Assembly (NCBI GenBank): GCA_000697355.1 | Contig: JNEN01000777.1 | Coordinates: 186,001-250,000 of the forward strand | Direction of reading: 5' to 3' | From: Syncephalastrum monosporum B8922 | Taxonomy: Eukaryota > Mucoromycota > Mucoromycetes > Mucorales > Syncephalastraceae | DNA length: 64,000 nucleotides | Part shown: positions 13,162 to 25,321 of the stretch, in pieces | How the letters are laid out: the number at the start of each line of letters is the position of its first letter | Position numbering within the stretch: position 1 is the first letter of the stretch | Position numbers and translations under genes: made by a program | Notes under the pieces: model-generated | What the model was told of the DNA's origin: nothing | Seen by the model: the letters and a program-made list of their open reading frames with translations, nothing else | The model's database searches: none

Positions 13162-14210
13162 CCGAAGAATACTTTTTAGTTTTTTTTTTTTTTGTTACGA
13201 GTAGGTTTAGTTGATTGTGCGAAAGAATAAACATGAACGTAGGTGGGTTGAGCGAGGAGGAACAAATCACCGTCCAATGAAGTCGAAAAACGTGGTCGAT
13301 CGTGTTCTGAAATTCAGTGGGTTTGAAACAACCGTTGCAGGAAAGTCAGCTTTTTTTTACCCCATACGTCATTGTCAAAGGCATACACTGTAGATCATTC
13401 AAAATTGAGAAAAAAAAATCTGCGGGGAAATCCTTGTTTACTGCTAAAACGAGGGGCACTACACACATAGCCTTGAACTTACTAAGGTCTGGATCAGAAA
13501 TGACAAAGATTGAACGTAGCTTAATGTGCGTAGGAGAACAAGATGCTTGTCTGGGATATACAGTGCGATGTACCCATATGACACACGCTAACCTTGACAT
13601 GTGCATGCATAATCAACCAATAGTGATGACGCCTTTGGCTTGCCAAAATGGAAATTGTACCGTGGGTAAAATCAAATGGTCTGTGTGTCATTTTTGTGTG
13701 GTCTACATTGCAGAAAATGTGTAAAGTCAGCTCAAGTTTTTCTATATTGGAAAAAAAAAAAACTCAACAGCAGCCAGGTTGCCATTTTTCTGGATCAGAT
13801 GGAGGGGGGATGCACGCGAAGCCTGTCATTTGTTTCAAATCAGGGGAGCAGATTTTCGGGCGATGCAGTGGATGTATCTGATGAAAAGGGCGGCTTTTCA
13901 TTCGTGCAGATAATAAAAAATAAAAAAAAATGTCGCTGTTCATTGGTTTGATGTAGATCGCTGTATATCTGATTGGGTGTTTCGCAGAACAATCAGTCAA
14001 GGTGTGTGTGTGACAGGCACCGTTTCAGATCTCGATACATGCCTGGGAAATTCGCGTTGAAGACGGAGGTGGTCCTGAAAATGAATGATGAAATTCTCCA
14101 GCATTTTTTTTCCATATAAAAAGGTCACGAACAAGAGGCTAGATCCCGCCATCCACAAAGAACTACTCCTATACTTTGCTCCTCACGCTTAATACAAAAA
14201 GCCTTCACTC
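13162..14210. other. intergenic, no gene seen
   Basis: About 1 kb of AT-rich spacer with several A/T homopolymers (for example near 13185 and 13750). No open frame with recognisable features. Its last ~100 bp form the promoter of the pyrophosphatase gene. Confidence 0.5.
14114..14122 (+). promoter_or_regulatory. TATA box of the pyrophosphatase gene
   Basis: TATAAAAAG, 97 nt before the start codon and following a T-rich run. Confidence 0.5.
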
Positions 14211-15485
14211 ATGGTCCTCAAGACTACCATCGTCACAGTGTCTATGGCATACTGCGCCCTGGCTGCGTCTATTTATGCTCGTAATAGCGACGCTACGCAT
14301 GATGACACCACCAGCACTGGTCTGCAGCGGGGTGATATGCGTACAACGGCGCCATTGACTGGCCATCACAGTAGCATAGACATCCGCTCGGTTAACGAGA
14401 CTACTACAGCCTCTACCAACTCAACCTCCAACTCGACTACTGCTCGCACGCTGGCCGTTTCGAGCTACGAGTTGCGTCAGATTGGTGCTCTTAATACCAA
14501 GGACTATCAGCTTTATCTGAGTAAGACTCTTGAAATATATCTTTTGATATTGCAGCCAAATTAACTTGCCTTTCTAGCTAACCAGGATGGTACTCCTATG
14601 TCTTTCTTCCATGACGTCCCTCTGCACCCAGGTGGAGACGAGAACGTGTTCAACATGGTTGTCGAGATCCCCAAGGGCAACAACGCTAAGCTTGAGGTAA
14701 GTACACGTCAGCTTTTTCTATAATGCGCAACATTGACATGGAATTAATTGTCTTGTAGATTCAAAAAGAAATTGCTCTGAACCCTATCAAGCAAAAGGTC
14801 AAGCATAGCGGCAAGCTCAAGTTTATTTCCAACGTGGAAGGCACGACGGGATATATTGGCAACTACGGTTCGATCCCACAGACCTGGGAAGACCCTCACA
14901 AGGGCTCGGCTGCTGCTCACACCTCCGGTGGTGACAATGATCCGGAGCGAAATTGGCGGCTACCCTGGCGAGATCAAGCAAGTCAAGCTGCTGGGCGGCT
15001 TGTTGATGGTCGACGACGGCACCACGGACTGGAAGCTGATCGCGCTTAATGTAAATGATCCGCGTGCGAATCAGATCAACGACGTTGCCGACCTGGACAA
15101 GGCCTGGCCTGGTCGTCTCGCTAAGATCCAGAGCTGGCTCAAGAACTACAAGGTTCCCCAGAGCGGTGAGCAGAATACGTTTGCTTACGATGGCCATTGC
15201 AAGGACAGTGCCTTTGTCAAAGACATGGTCAAGAAGTCCCATGAGTACTGGCAGGATCTGGTGGATGGTAAAACCGATCCGGATGGTATCCAAATCATCA
15301 ACTTGACTGTCGAGGGTTCCAAGCACCTGACGGACGCCAATGCTCAGGTGTGCAAAGCTGTTAAGCCTGCGAACCCCCAGAAGGCCGCTTCCATTCCCAA
15401 GGATGCGGTCGAGGGTGACGGTAAGAAGGACAAGAAGGATGACAAGGACGACGACAAGAAAGACGACAAGGACAAGGATGATTAA
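14211..15485 (+). CDS. exported inorganic pyrophosphatase, frame broken in the active site
   Basis: Soluble family I inorganic pyrophosphatase hydrolysing pyrophosphate to phosphate. Exons 14211-14520, 14578-14696 and 14759-15485. Unlike cytosolic IPP1 it has an N-terminal signal peptide (MVLKTTIVTVSMAYCALAAS), a ~60-residue Ser/Thr/Asn-rich spacer and a Lys/Asp-rich tail (KKDKKDDKDDDKKDDKDKDD). The core matches family I: SYELRQIGALNTKDYQLYL, FFHDVPLH, NMVVEIPKGNNAKLE, YGSIPQTWEDP and SGGDNDP. Just after DNDP, at about 14945, the frame must change by one to continue as EIGGYPGEIKQVKLLGG, and the expected stretch of about three residues carrying the next metal-ligand aspartate is missing. No splice can repair it. 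It is either a real inactivating deletion (then a pseudogene) or an assembly error. Secreted or vacuolar targeting is inference. Confidence 0.85.
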
Positions 15486-16797
15486 AAATAGAGACACTAT
15501 TACTTGCTATGTTATTTTTTGTCTGTTAACTGTACTGCTTTGCTTCTTTATTGTTTGATTTCTCTGTATATATCTTTATAAAACAACATTTATCTCTGCA
15601 TTCTTCATGTTCTTTTCACGTCGACACATGGTACACTTACTGTGGATATTTCCATCAACAGGACCATATAAAGCTGACAATTGGTTAGCATCGTGCATTC
15701 AAGCATTGAATCCAGCAAATGCCCTCTAAAACAGTTCTATGATTATTGGTATCTTACAAATCCTTACCGCAGAAGAGACCCATATTTAGTACAATATATA
15801 TTGTTTTACACTTTGACAATCGTGCCATATATTAATTCTCAGACTTCAAAAGGCATACGTATGTAATGAGCTATAAAGCTACATAACTCCCGTGTAGATC
15901 TGATCACCGTATACTATGAGCATTAGACGTCTGTCACACTATGCTACATTTCCTCGGATAACCTTATAATAGATAAATTTACGTTATACATACCATTCAC
16001 CTCGTACTAACGCACTAAAAGAGTTGCATATCCTCTTAGAAATCCAAATTGGAATCTGTCTATAGTTACTTGCTCATCTTCGCATACGTAGTTCTACAGG
16101 AAGGTGGTGGTATCACTAGACGTCTTGCACTAAAGAATCCTTGTAGCCAAAATCTGACTGTATAAGTTTAGCGGTGTAAATCCTCTTGTGTGTTGCGTTC
16201 GCTCGAACATGGCTTCTGTTTTTGTCGGCAGCTACAAGTAGAGAGCTCTGTTACAAGATGGTGTAGATATGTCAATATGCAATGTATCCAGGAAAAGAAT
16301 GAAACGAATAAACATCAAACATACGCAAATAACTCTGCAGATTTATGCAGTACCTCCGTATTCACGATAAAAGCCCTTTCGCTTTTCTCATGACCTACCC
16401 TATATCCCATATAGCACAGTCAAACTTTCTACCGCGGTATTCTCTCGCGCGCGTCATACTTGAGTAATTCATAAGACCAGAGGTATATTACAAAGCGACG
16501 ATCTGACTTTCGGTCGAAAATGAGTTAACGTGTTAACGTGAATCCAATTGTTTCGCACCAGCAAGAAAAATTGCCCGACTAATCCCCGTCTCACGCAGTA
16601 CTACACCACATGTGATTATTTTTTTTATATTATATGCTTAGAAAAGGCTCTCGACAAAAATTTGCTTCCGTGCTTAAACAAATAACCTTCAAGCATAGAT
16701 GTAGGGGAAATCGGGGCCGAGTGAGAATCTTGCCAAAATGATTCTCGTCCATAGGGTCCACTGCATGAATCGTAGTTAGAGCACCCCTTCTGATGTG
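15486..16797. other. intergenic, no gene seen
   Basis: About 1.3 kb, strongly AT-rich, with no open frame showing domain features on either strand. Confidence 0.5.
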
Positions 16798-16805
16798 TAT
16801 AAAAG
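16798..16805 (+). promoter_or_regulatory. TATA box of the monooxygenase gene
   Basis: TATAAAAG, 77 nt upstream of the ATG at 16875. Confidence 0.6.
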
Positions 16806-16874
16806 GACGCGGTCCTCTTGACCTGATCAGCCCTTATCTTTTCCCGTTTTTCTTTTTTTGTTTCAGACACGAAG

Positions 16875-18668
16875 ATGCCCACCACGCGTCGTATTGCAAT
16901 TATCGGTGGAGGGTGCGTCTTTTTCTTCTTGTCTGACGCATCCTAGGCGCTGACGAAGCATTCTTCTTATAGAGCCAGCGGCATCACCAACGCTATTCAT
17001 CTGAAGCGGGAGCTTGGACTTGAGGCCCAGATCTTTGAGAACCATAATGATTACGGAGGTACGTGGTTGGCCAACACGTATCCCGGCTGTGCCTGCGATG
17101 TGCCCTCCCATCTCTACTCGCTCAGTTTTGAGCCGAACCCCTGTAAGTGCCCGACAAGACTCAGGACTTTGGGGCCTTTTTGCTCACTTATTTTCACAGA
17201 CTGGACCAAGCGGTACAGTTCGCAGGCTGAGATTCAGCAATATTTCAAGAATGTGGCCCTCAAGTACCAACTGGACAAGCACACCTTGTTTAACACCGAG
17301 GTTGTGCGCGCCACCTGGATCGACGCCGACTCCAAGTGGAAGCTCGAGTATCGCACTGGCCCGGCGTCTGAGCCTATCCAAACGGCATATTTTGATATCT
17401 TGTAAGTGGCAGGAGAGAAACGCCGCGTGGGTGGTTCTCATGCAGTCCCTGTTTACGTTAGGATTGCCGGCCTAGGCCCGCTCCGCATCCCTAGGAAAAT
17501 TGATCAGTTTAAGCCTTTCCAAGGCAAGATCATTCACACTGCGTTCTGGGACTCGTCCGTCGACTTTACAGGCAAGCGGGTAGGTCTGGTCGGTAGCGGC
17601 GCAAGTGCGGTTCAGGTCGTACCTGAACTCCAAAAGGTGGCTGGCTCGCTCCACAACTATCTTCGCACGCCGGCCTGGGTACCCGAGCGCCTGCAGTACG
17701 ACTATTCGCCCTTCATGAAGTTCGTCTTCGCCCATATCCCGCTCGTCATGCTTTTGTACCGGTGGTACCTCTTCCTAATGATGGAAATGTGGTATATCAC
17801 CTTCGGATGGAACGACTCGTGGCTGGCGCGAAAGGAGAAGCGTGACCTGATCAAGAATATGGAGGACCGCGTGCGAAAACAAGGCAGGCCTGACCTGATT
17901 GAGAAGATCGTGCCAAAGTACCCGCTGGGATGCAAGCGCGTGACACCCTCGGAAAAGTATCTTGAGGCGCTATGCCAGCCCAATGTTACGGTAGATACGT
18001 CACCTATCAAGGAGGTGCGCGGCCGCAGCATCGTCACCGCGGACGGTAACGAACAGGAATTTGATATTCTGGTGCTGGCGACGGGCTACGATGTGCAAGC
18101 TTTCATCGGCAGCCTCGAAATTCGCGGCAAGAACGAGCAGACACTCAGGAGTGGGAGGACAAGTTCCCAGACAACTACAACTCGCTCGCTGTGAATGGTT
18201 ACCCAAATTTCTTCATGCTCATGGGCCCTACCGCGGTACGTTTATGCAAACTTAAAATTTAACTGTATAGATATACATTTAGACAATATGGGCTGACATT
18301 AAAGTTATCGTTTAGCTTCTGGGTCACAACAGTGTCCTAAGCATGATGGAAATGTAAGTCCGGGTAATGTAAAAGTATTTGCCTTGGCTGACCCGTGCGC
18401 TAGCCAAGTGGATTATGTGATGAAGGCGGTCAAGTACATGCTCAAGAATAACTTGCTTGTCATGGAGCCAACGCACAAGGCACAGGAACGCTTTTTGTAC
18501 CGACTCAAGAAGGACTTCCGTGGCACAGTATGGACGAGGGGCTGTAACTCCTGGTATATCAACAGCAAAGGCGAGGTCACCAACCTTTGGTCAAGTACAG
18601 TGACTCGGTTCTGGTACATGCTTCGCAAGGTTCGCCCCTCAGAGTATTACATCACCGCGGCTGCCTAA
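16875..18668 (+). CDS. FAD-dependent monooxygenase (Baeyer-Villiger / flavin-containing type), one frameshift
   Basis: Predicted NADPH- and FAD-dependent oxygenase. Exons 16875-16912, 16973-17142, 17200-17401, 17462-18235, 18316-18353 and 18404-18668. The FAD-binding GxGxxG is formed across intron 1 (RIAIIGGGASGITNAI). It is followed by the GGTW region typical of Baeyer-Villiger enzymes (NDYGGTWLANTYPGCACDVP), the FxGxxxHTxxW-like GKIIHTAFWD, the NADPH motif VGLVGSGASAVQVVPEL and the ATG motif DILVLATGYD. The frame breaks near 18145: RGKNEQTL must shift by one base to continue as QEWEDKFPDNYNSLAVNGYP. A 56-nt GT-AG intron could bypass the break, but it would delete conserved sequence, so a one-base deletion is preferred. 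The last exons (LLGHNSVLSMME, VDYVMKAVKYM) are intact. Substrate unknown. Confidence 0.85.
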
Positions 18669-18872
18669 ACAGGACCAGATATCTCTTCCATACATGCTCT
18701 GGCATGGATAAATAAAACGTGTCTTACAAAATCATCTCGAAGCAGCGTGGCAATCACAGGAAATTTTGGGAAAATCGCGTCGCGCTTCACGTCGCGTCTG
18801 CACAAACTCGCGTCTTTTGATATCCCGCTTTCTTTTTCTCTGTCTCTCTCTCTCTTCAGTTTATATACAGTA

Positions 18873-19952
18873 ATGGACGATCTCGGCGACATCTTTGGCG
18901 ACTACGATCCTCTGGCCGAAACAACAGCGGCGCCTCCTCGATCTCCAGAACCCAAAAATGGCAGTGCAAGTAATCGAGCCTTCGATCCATTAGCCGATCC
19001 CCTTGGCGAGAGGGACGCAGACGACAAGACACCCAAAAAGCAGCGGGTCAAAAAGAAGAAATTGGAAGAAGCGTAAGATCGCGTCATGGCTAGCTTCATT
19101 CGACTCATGAGTTACGGCTAGTCTCTGTGAACCCAAAGGGCTGGCCCGGTTGCGCGCAGAGGGGGTTCGGCTGGAGTTTGGCGGGCCAGGCCACGAACGA
19201 CAAGACCTGACCCGGCTGATTGATTACTACCAGCAGTGGGCCAACGACGTCTATCCGAGTTTACGCTTCGACGACTTTTGCCGCAGGGTCTTCAATGCCA
19301 CGGCAAAGCAAGAACCCAGGGTAAGTGGCACGCAGCTGTCTATATATGATTTCTTAGGCAGACCTGCTTTAGACCAAGTTGAAGGCCTTCCAGGACCTCG
19401 ACAAGGAAGAGAACGGGCTTTCAGGCGAAACTGTGGAAGGTAACGAACGATGACACAGTTGGCAGGAGAAAGAAAGCACAGGACTGAGGCAACATCTTAG
19501 ACGCAGAAAATCTAGAGCGTGATCCGACCCTACCTGAGGAGGGAGCAGCGTCACCCGCGAGCTCTGCATCAGCATCACCCGATTCACCCAGACGTGAGGA
19601 TCCAAATGGCCATGAAAGCGAAGACGACTTTGATCTGTTCCTGAACGGCATGCGGAGGACGACTGCACAAAGCGAGAATCGAGGACGTGCCATGTCTGTG
19701 GATCAAGACACCCGTGCCTCGCCTACGCCTGCCCCCAACCTCGAGCCCCATCCTACCCATTCTACCCATTCTACACCTGCACCTGCACCTGCACCTGCAT
19801 CTACATCTGTGCCTGCGACTACGCCTGCGCCTTCACTCACTGCCACCACACAAACGGCTGTAGAGGATGACAGTGACGAGGAGCCATTGTTCTTCACGCC
19901 CAGAAAGCGTAAGATTATCCGTGCCACCGATGAGGACGAGGAAGAAGAGTAG
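18873..19952 (+). CDS. replication fork protection protein, Swi3/Csm3 (TIPIN) family
   Basis: Partner of Tof1/Timeless in the fork protection complex, stabilising stalled replisomes in the nucleus. Exons 18873-19072, 19122-19320, 19373-19439 and 19501-19952 give 305 residues. It starts with MDDLGDIFGDYDPLAE, then a basic stretch (KKQRVKKKKLEEA). The Swi3 domain spans about residues 70-150: LCEPKGLARLRAEG, then LTRLIDYYQQWANDVYPSL, FDDFCRRV and FQDLDKEE. The C-terminal half is disordered, rich in Ser, Pro and acidic residues, with an AP-rich repeat near 19770-19815 and an acidic end. All introns are GT-AG with consistent phase. Low sequence conservation outside the domain is usual for this family. 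Confidence 0.82.
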
Positions 19953-20121
19953 TAGTATAACTGGAATTTATCTACTGCAAAGAAAACAAATACCCAAAGG
20001 AAAAAGAGAGGAAAATAAACGGTTGGAAAGGAGAAGGGGAATCATCAAATGGACGGTAATGTACAAAAAGAAAACAAAGCAGGGTGATATGTCTTACAAC
20101 GACAGTCGAAAACAAGAAGCT

Positions 20122-22247
20122 TTATACCTGCGTCATTTGTTGCCGTACAGCGGTCGTTTCCTGACCTTCAGCGACGAGTTCCTTGGCAAATTCTGCTTGA
20201 TCCGCGCCCAGATAAATGGGAGCCTTCTCCTCCGCCACGACCTTGCTGTCGATCACCACATGGCGGATATAAGAGCAGGCTGGCCTCACAGACTTTTGTT
20301 TTACCATGATTCGGCGCAAACCACGCGCACCCGTCTTCTTCTCCACAGCCTGCTCGGCGATCGTGCGCAGCGCGTTTTTGCTAAAGTGTATTTCAACCTA
20401 ATCAAGCGTCAGTGGCATTGTTTATGTCTGCACTGAAAGGTGTCCTACTTGATTGAGCTTGAAGAGACCCTCATACTGCTTGACAAGTGAGTTCTTGGGC
20501 TCCGTTAAGGTGCGGACCAAGTCCTCGACGGAGAGCTTGTTGACAGCAGCTACAACGGGTATCCGGCCCACAAATTCAGGAATCAAACCATATTTGATGA
20601 GATCGACAGGCTCGACGAGACTCAAGGGCGACTTCTTGGTCTGTTTGCTGTCAACGATATCATCGGAGGTGGATTTCAAGACGGCATCAAAACCGATAGA
20701 CTGCAGATATGTATAAAATTAGAGTTAGAAATGAGCCGATCACCTTTCTCTTCCTCTTTCTTACTCCTTTGGCCACGCGGCTTTGGACGGTTTTCTCCAG
20801 ACCCATGAAGGCACCGCTGAGGATAAATAAGATATTGCTGGTATCGACGCCATGCGTTTCAGCCTTGCCACCGCCCAGACCCGGGCCATTACCGAGAGAC
20901 CCGCTCCCTGATATACCGCCGCGCTTACTGCCGCTGCCTGCACCACCTGATTTGTCGGTGACATTCACAACAGTGCCCTCCAACATGCGTAGTAACGACT
21001 ATGCATTGGGAATTTAGCCATGTGTCCCTTTTCCGAACCTTTCTAATTACCTGCTGGACACCCTCACCCGAGACATCCTTGGAAGCCGAGATCGAATCAG
21101 GTCTCCGAGTGATTTTATCAATCTCGTCAATGAAGACGATACCCGTCTCCGCTCTTTTCACGTCGTAATCACACGTCTATTGAGCGTGTGAGCCAACCAA
21201 GACGCAAGAATGCATCTACAAAAGAAAAAAGAAAAACGAGACTGACCTGCAGCAGACGCTGGATGACGAGTTCCACGTCCTCACCGACATAGCCGGCTTG
21301 AGTGAAAGGGGTGGCATCGGACATGGAGAAGGGAACCTGGAGAATATCGGCGAGGGTCTTTGCGAGCAGGGTTTTACCTGGATGGAGACGGAGAGAATAG
21401 GTTATATAAAATCGAATGTTCCCGTGTGTGTTTATTTACGATTATACCTGAGCCTGTGGGACCAATGAGCATGACGTTACTTTTTTCGTACACGGTCGAA
21501 TCCTGAGCGTCGTCGAGATCATACGCAGTTGATTTGGGATCTGCATCACCGAGCGGGCGTGAAGCAACGCCAACCTGAGTCGGTGGGTTGAGCCATGCGC
21601 GTTGCTGGGATGCGACTGGATACAAAAATGGAAAAAGATAAGGATCAGGTGAGAATCCATGGCATTGCTCAAGCTCACTCTTGCCAACCAACATACCATA
21701 CGGTGAGATTCTTTCTGCAGGGACGAGTTCTGCAGTGCCTTGAATGGGCCCGCTGGTGTAGTTATCCTGAGGCAGTGTGGGGCGATGATGCATGGTGTCG
21801 TTCTTCGCCATCGACCGGGTATCCTTCCCTTTGCATTCGGGCCTGCTGCCGCATCAAATTGGCCCGGACTCGGTTGTAGTGGTTGAACACGGCCACAGCC
21901 AGGATCTTTTTAGCCCTTTCCTGCCCAATCACGTATTCATCCAGGTGCTTGACGATCTATAGGACGTGTAAGCTATTATCCCTTCACGACAACAGCAAGA
22001 AGCGTACTGTGCGTGGATCCATCATACGGGCCACATCAAAATAGGGATCGGACGGGGCTGGCTTGCTGCCTTGCGGAGCGGATGCAGCACCAGCTGAACC
22101 GTCCATAGCGTCATGGTAAGAGCGAATCTGGAATCTTGTGCTTGATCGCGCGGAGTGAAGGAGGAAAGTAGGCTTTGCTGGTTGGAGAGCGCACGTGCGG
22201 CTCAAGTGACTCCCAATACGGAGGTAAAGCTGGGCTCTGTTCTTCAT
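20122..22247 (-). CDS. mitochondrial ClpX-type AAA+ unfoldase
   Basis: ATP-dependent unfoldase of the mitochondrial matrix. Nine exons in transcription order (22247-22008, 21956-21816, 21766-21697, 21615-21448, 21377-21247, 21176-21051, 20998-20765, 20700-20449, 20397-20122) give 545 residues. The N-terminus is Arg-rich and fits a mitochondrial presequence; the bacterial zinc-binding domain is absent. The core has [19 protein letters not shown], Walker A GPTGSGKT formed across intron 4, the pore-loop region AGYVGEDVE, Walker [11 protein letters not shown], the sensor region EGTVVNV, and [13 protein letters not shown] (arginine finger). In the C-terminal domain, after [10 protein letters not shown], the usual helix (roughly ExxLLxPMFxxPGS) is missing; an unrelated [10 protein letters not shown] joins to [12 protein letters not shown]. 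Intron 2 is 49 nt with an unusual GTCGAT donor. Confidence 0.92.
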
Positions 22248-23250
22248 TATGAAAAGGTAAGGGATGGAGTGTATAAGTGTGCTTTGTGCGAAAGAGAGAA
22301 AGCACACACGCAACAGGGTGCACTCCCAGGGATTTGAAGACCAGCGCCCAGGTGAGGGGGCCCCATCCATAAACGACTTATCGCTCTCTGTCTGCTTTCT
22401 CTTTTCCTTCTCTCCAGCTTCTATTCAGTATATGAGTACTCCATATACTCCTATTACAAATGACCTGTGCCGTCTCTGGCTTCGTCACGTACCGACGAAC
22501 CAGGGTGCCTTATATGCAATCAGATAAAACCCAGTGTTTTCGTTGTAGCAATGCTGTGTTGCGCGAGTTTCACCCCGCTTGGGCCGCCGGCTGAATTCAC
22601 ACCGCCCAATGACGATGAAAATCATCCTCTTCTGCCAATCACATTCGCCCTTGCATGCCTACTTTTGGCATGACCCGCAGCTGCCTGACAAACAATGAGA
22701 AAAATCTGGATTTCTATATTTTCGCCCGATGATCCATCTCATTCAGGCTATGTGCACATCATCACCTTGCTTTTATCATATCATATCAAAAGGGCTCGGA
22801 TTTCGTTATCATGTAGAAAATTTCAGCATGTGAATTGTGTCGGCATAGGCATGGCTCTTTCAAACTTCATTCCCGCAAGGACATCATACACTTAATAATA
22901 GAAGCATGTGAAACTGGACTTGGGCATTACCTTATGCTGTGGCCTCCTTCCTTCGTCCATAGAACCGGACACATACATAGTTAGCATCTAATCATCAGTC
23001 TGTATCGAGAGCAGTATGCCTTCGCTCAATTGGCTTAGGACCTCTGTACGTAGGCCAGGTAATTACGTGAGGTGTCCCCTTCATCTGCGCCTCTTTTCCC
23101 GCCAATACCACCAGACAGGTGTGCATATACTCTTATCGTAATGAATGATATAGCCAATCAGATTGCATCCACGTTGATGTAGCGCAGAGAAAAATAAAAT
23201 AAGCACCTGTCTACCGTCTGTTGCTCGCTTTCTTTTGTTCCATTGACGTT
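22248..23250. other. intergenic, no supported gene
   Basis: Shared upstream region of ClpX (minus) and the small nuclear-type protein (plus). Short open frames near 22430-22670 need an intron of under 40 nt to make sense and were not accepted. Confidence 0.45.
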
Positions 23251-23724
23251 ATGGACCCACACAAGCAGTCCGATTCTTCCGACAACGAAGGCACACATAA
23301 CAAATGTCCACTGACCTGGAACAAGATGGAGGAACTCGCTCATTTTGCCGCTGACCACCACTTGACCCCGGAGGGAGCAAGTAAACTGGCTGAAGAAGAT
23401 AAAGCTATCCTTCGCGATGTGCGCGACCAACTGGCGATGATGCTATACAAGGAACATCTTTTGAAGAAGCGCAAGTCAACAGATGATCAGACGCATAGCG
23501 AGACAGTGAATGCAAAGCGGTCGAGAACCAAGAAGACAGAACACAAACTGGCATGGACGGCCAGTCGCGCAGTGAGCGTGGAGACGCAACATGAGGAGAA
23601 CCATGACAAAAGTAAGCCTCAACAGGAAGAGGAGGACTTGGGAGTGATGCGCCAGCACCGTCGTCGCCGGGCTTCATGTCCTGCCGTGATCCAACGCGTG
23701 AAACAGCAGCGCAGCAATGATTAA
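23251..23724 (+). CDS. lineage-specific charged protein, paralogue A
   Basis: I do not recognise a domain. Single exon, 157 residues, hydrophilic, with no signal peptide or membrane segment. It shares with the gene at 25322-26200 the order MEE-AH-AA-HHL, an acidic linker, then KKRKSTDD and NAKR. KKRK and a C-terminal RRRRAS cluster look like nuclear localisation signals. The first ATG after the upstream stop is used. The protein ends soon after the basic cluster, so it lacks the coiled-coil C-terminus of its paralogue. Likely a nuclear protein of a lineage-restricted family; function unknown. Confidence 0.65.
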   Translation: MDPHKQSDSSDNEGTHNKCPLTWNKMEELAHFAADHHLTPEGASKLAEEDKAILRDVRDQLAMMLYKEHLLKKRKSTDDQTHSETVNAKRSRTKKTEHKLAWTASRAVSVETQHEENHDKSKPQQEEEDLGVMRQHRRRRASCPAVIQRVKQQRSND

Positions 23725-24942
23725 AGCGAATTGTTCCAGTAGCTGTCAGACATTCCCTGAGCCAATAAACAGCCAACGACCCCACGCAGAATGCAGACGT
23801 GCACGAGATTTATTTCTCTGTTGACACCTTTTACTAAAGTTCTTGCCATAAATACATGAAAAAAAAAATGCTTGTCTCGAACTCGCCGCGTATTAGCACT
23901 GACAAGGAGAGGAGGAGGAGCTCCTATCTGCTTCGACCCTCTTTAATAAGTTACTTTCTTGCATATACAGTGGTATTTCTCACACTCGCATCGTGATGCG
24001 GACATACATTGCAGTTATCCAATTCAAAGGACGACGACTGACTTCATCTCTATCGTCATCGTCATACTCAGTGTCACTTTACACGAGTAGTTGCTGCTAG
24101 GACTACAAATCTTTGTTTTCTCTGTGAAGGTAGCAGCCCATGGATCTCCGCCCTTATCGTTGTCGTTTCCACCACTCCCCTTCTTGGAACCATACGCATT
24201 ACACGCTGGTCTAATGATACTGCCAAAGTATCGTGTAGCAGAGACTCACAAGACGAATTTGGAAAGAGTCTACCTTGCAGTGGCGAGAAAGCATATGGCG
24301 GATAATGACGACACCAATATTTTGCTCGTTCTTTATTCATGTATCCTTTTTAAGGACGCGATCTCCCCCCATGACACATGTCCGTGAGAGCCGTGCTGCG
24401 GTTTGCTGTCTTTCATACTTTTAGGAGCGAAGGTGTATGTCCAACGGGATGATTTAGTCAGCGCGTAGATTTCTGGCAACCGTGCTTATGCACATAAATT
24501 GCACAGAGATCCTTTGTTCAATTCTGTCCGATATATAGGCGCACGCTAGTATTGGCAAAATATGATTTATCAAAGATTCTCTTCACTGCATGAATGGGAA
24601 GCTGCCTTCATTTAAGGAAATGACACCCCAAAGGCGCGCTGTTTGTGTTGTCCCACCGCCATGATACCGTCTCCATGGTTCAGAATTTTATGTCTCAGAG
24701 ACGCCTGACCGCAGCCTCCCAATAAAAAAAAAATAGGCGACATGGAAACTTTAGAATCATCATCCATTTTTTATCTATTGCAATATTACGCTGATTTTTG
24801 CGTACTGATGTAGCAGCCAACACCAATGCGATGCTCAGTTTGTGATCGACTATCGTACCACAGAATGTTAAAAGTGCCAGGCCCATTTTATGAAATGTCA
24901 AAGCGGCGGGATCATCCCGTTGTGTAACCTGAGTGTGATCCG
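23725..24942. other. intergenic, no gene seen
   Basis: Spacer between the two paralogues. Open frames here lack ATG starts or recognisable content. Confidence 0.45.
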
Positions 24943-24972
24943 AGCGTGCGGTAGCGTGCGGTAGCGTGCGGT
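24943..24972. repeat. three tandem copies of AGCGTGCGGT
   Basis: Perfect 10-bp unit repeated three times in an otherwise AT-rich spacer, about 350 bp upstream of paralogue B. Confidence 0.95.
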
Positions 24973-25321
24973 AAAACCGTTATCCCAAAAGAAAACAGCT
25001 GCCGAGGAGAGTGCTCTTCTCAACAACAGAGAAACCAAGGTAACAGCATTCTTTTATACGTCGTTCTAATGCTTCGTTGGAGCCAAAGAGGGATCAATTT
25101 GAATATAAAAGTTATTCATGAAATATCTATAAAAGCCTCATATGCCTGGACAGGCGTTGTTCGTTTTGACTCTTATCAAACGAAGGTTGCATGAATGTCA
25201 CAGGGCTGATTCCTAAAATGGGAAGGGGGGGGGAGGAGTACTTGTTGCTATCGTTCTTGAAATGGCCTGATGACTAGAACGCGAACGAAAAAAAAGAAAG
25301 GAAACGAAGGAAAAAAAAAGG

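Noticed and set aside
18088..18151. Possible GT-AG intron of 56 nt in the monooxygenase that would repair the frame
   Set aside because: It would remove VQAFIGSLEIRGK, which belongs to a conserved stretch after the ATG motif; a one-base indel is simpler.
22430..22673. Short frames with a CxxC-like pair (CFRC) and a hydrophobic stretch
   Set aside because: Joining them needs an intron below 40 nt, shorter than any accepted intron in the window.
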